DNA of 64,000 nt. It comes from Nitzschia sp. pyKryTriq1. Taxonomy: Eukaryota > Bacillariophyta > Bacillariophyceae > Bacillariales > Bacillariaceae. Positions within the stretch are counted from its first letter, which is position 1; each line of letters opens with the position of its first letter. Where the stretch lies: assembly GCA_956465555.1 (NCBI GenBank), contig OY101124.1:1054001-1118000 (forward strand), read 5' to 3'. The notes under the pieces were generated by a model, which made no database searches, was not told where the DNA came from, and worked only from the letters and a program-made list of their open reading frames with translations. Of this stretch, positions 63,531-64,000 are shown one piece after another. Made by a program: the position numbers and the translations under genes.

Positions 63531-64000
63531 ATGACGTCTTCCGAATCCAAGCAGCCGAAACGGAGTCTCCGTAAGCGCCTAGTCAATTCGCTCAAGAGCA
63601 GCAGCAAAAAAGAGGAGAAGCATGATTTGTCTCAAGAAGCAGAGCAGCCAGCACCACCACCAGCAGCGTCAGCACCAGCAAACTCCATGACGAATAGTAG
63701 CATGAGCAGCAGAAGTGGAAACCACGATCTTCATGGCAGCGCCGTAGCCGCCAATGGTGGCGAGCATGCCGACAGGCACAACCGAGATGCTTCTGCTGCT
63801 GCTGCAGTTTCCACTAGCCACATCAGTAGCAGTGAAGATGACGGAGACAACAGTGACTCGGCTAGTAATAGTTCGAAAAAGGGCAAACGCCGAGGGGAAG
63901 GCTTTGTGCGTCGGATGCGATCTCTGTCACGGAGTCGGTCGCGATCGAAGAGCGACGCGGAAGGCGAGCGGCCCAAGACGATTGTCACTGTCACTAGTTG
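63531..64000 (+). CDS. N-terminal part of a Ser/Arg-rich protein (3' partial)
   Basis: The frame opens at ATG 63531 and stays open to the end of the window, 156 codons. It starts with a basic stretch (KQPKRSLRKRLVNSLKSSSK), then Ala/Pro- and Ser/Asp-rich low complexity. A basic Ser/Arg block (GFVRRMRSLSRSRSRSKS) precedes the phrase ERPKTIVTVTS, where a folded domain may begin. The block looks like a nuclear or membrane-binding basic region. Family not recognised; most of the protein lies outside the window. Confidence 0.7.
   Translation, partial: MTSSESKQPKRSLRKRLVNSLKSSSKKEEKHDLSQEAEQPAPPPAASAPANSMTNSSMSSRSGNHDLHGSAVAANGGEHADRHNRDASAAAAVSTSHISSSEDDGDNSDSASNSSKKGKRRGEGFVRRMRSLSRSRSRSKSDAEGERPKTIVTVTS

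Noticed and set aside
1-64000. CRISPR arrays, bacterial operons or retroelement remains
   Set aside because: No regularly spaced repeats with unique spacers, no Shine-Dalgarno-led gene strings, and no reverse transcriptase, integrase or capsid motifs were seen in any frame.

Overview
The window reads as nuclear DNA from a diatom, most likely a pennate one. Three things point that way. Genes have few, short GT-AG introns (about 70 to 140 bp). Uroporphyrinogen decarboxylase has a bipartite plastid presequence with an ASAFAP-like site (SSAFSP), and a thioredoxin-like protein has a weaker one. The gene families fit too: helicase-associated (HA) domain proteins and low-complexity N-terminal tails. 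No database search was run. All names come from motifs read directly in the sequence.

Layout, left to right. 1-3500: an ISWI-type chromatin remodeller (3' end outside the window) with an unusual N-terminal HMG box. 4792-5745: an orphan protein. 6328-8135: a secreted, single-pass membrane protein whose paralogue lies at 22362-24129. 9323-10104: thioredoxin-like protein. 11100-12326: uroporphyrinogen decarboxylase. 13187-13978: a Cys-rich orphan followed by a 46-bp minisatellite. 14868-17230: a two-pore potassium channel. 17342-18886: the GIY-YIG nuclease SLX1. 19293-21869: about 2.6 kb bounded by long inverted repeats, holding decayed copies of a HEL2/ZNF598 C-terminus and an RNA polymerase III RPC7-like gene. 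24859-25169: a hAT-type MITE with a clear 8-bp target duplication. 25253-26484: patatin-like lipase. 26840-29498: PEX6. 31405-33720: HA-domain protein. 34370-35359: SLC35B1-like nucleotide-sugar transporter. 36300-40274: RTP1/TANGO6-like protein. 41037-41864: F-box protein. 41916-47402: ankyrin-repeat pseudokinase with arrays of short linear motifs. 47472-47671: an N gap. 47740-51246: two low-complexity proteins. 52252-52467: MYND mini-protein. 53309-53710: twin CX9C protein. 53817-58562: giant coiled-coil protein. 59702-60538: secreted, possibly GPI-anchored protein. 61319-62230: a second coiled-coil protein related at its N-terminus to the giant one. 63531 to the end: start of a Ser/Arg-rich protein.

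The genes do not form a pathway; this is an ordinary mixed housekeeping neighbourhood. Several convergent pairs are packed 50-110 bp apart (channel/SLX1, F-box/ankyrin kinase, CX9C/coiled-coil). Divergent spacers are 0.9-1.9 kb and are unusually rich in palindromic GTAC, ACCGGT and CTAG words, which are scarce in the coding regions. The accessory signals that deserve attention are the inverted-repeat segment, the hAT MITE, the motif arrays in the ankyrin pseudokinase, the HMG-ISWI fusion and the duplicated sequence on both sides of the assembly gap.
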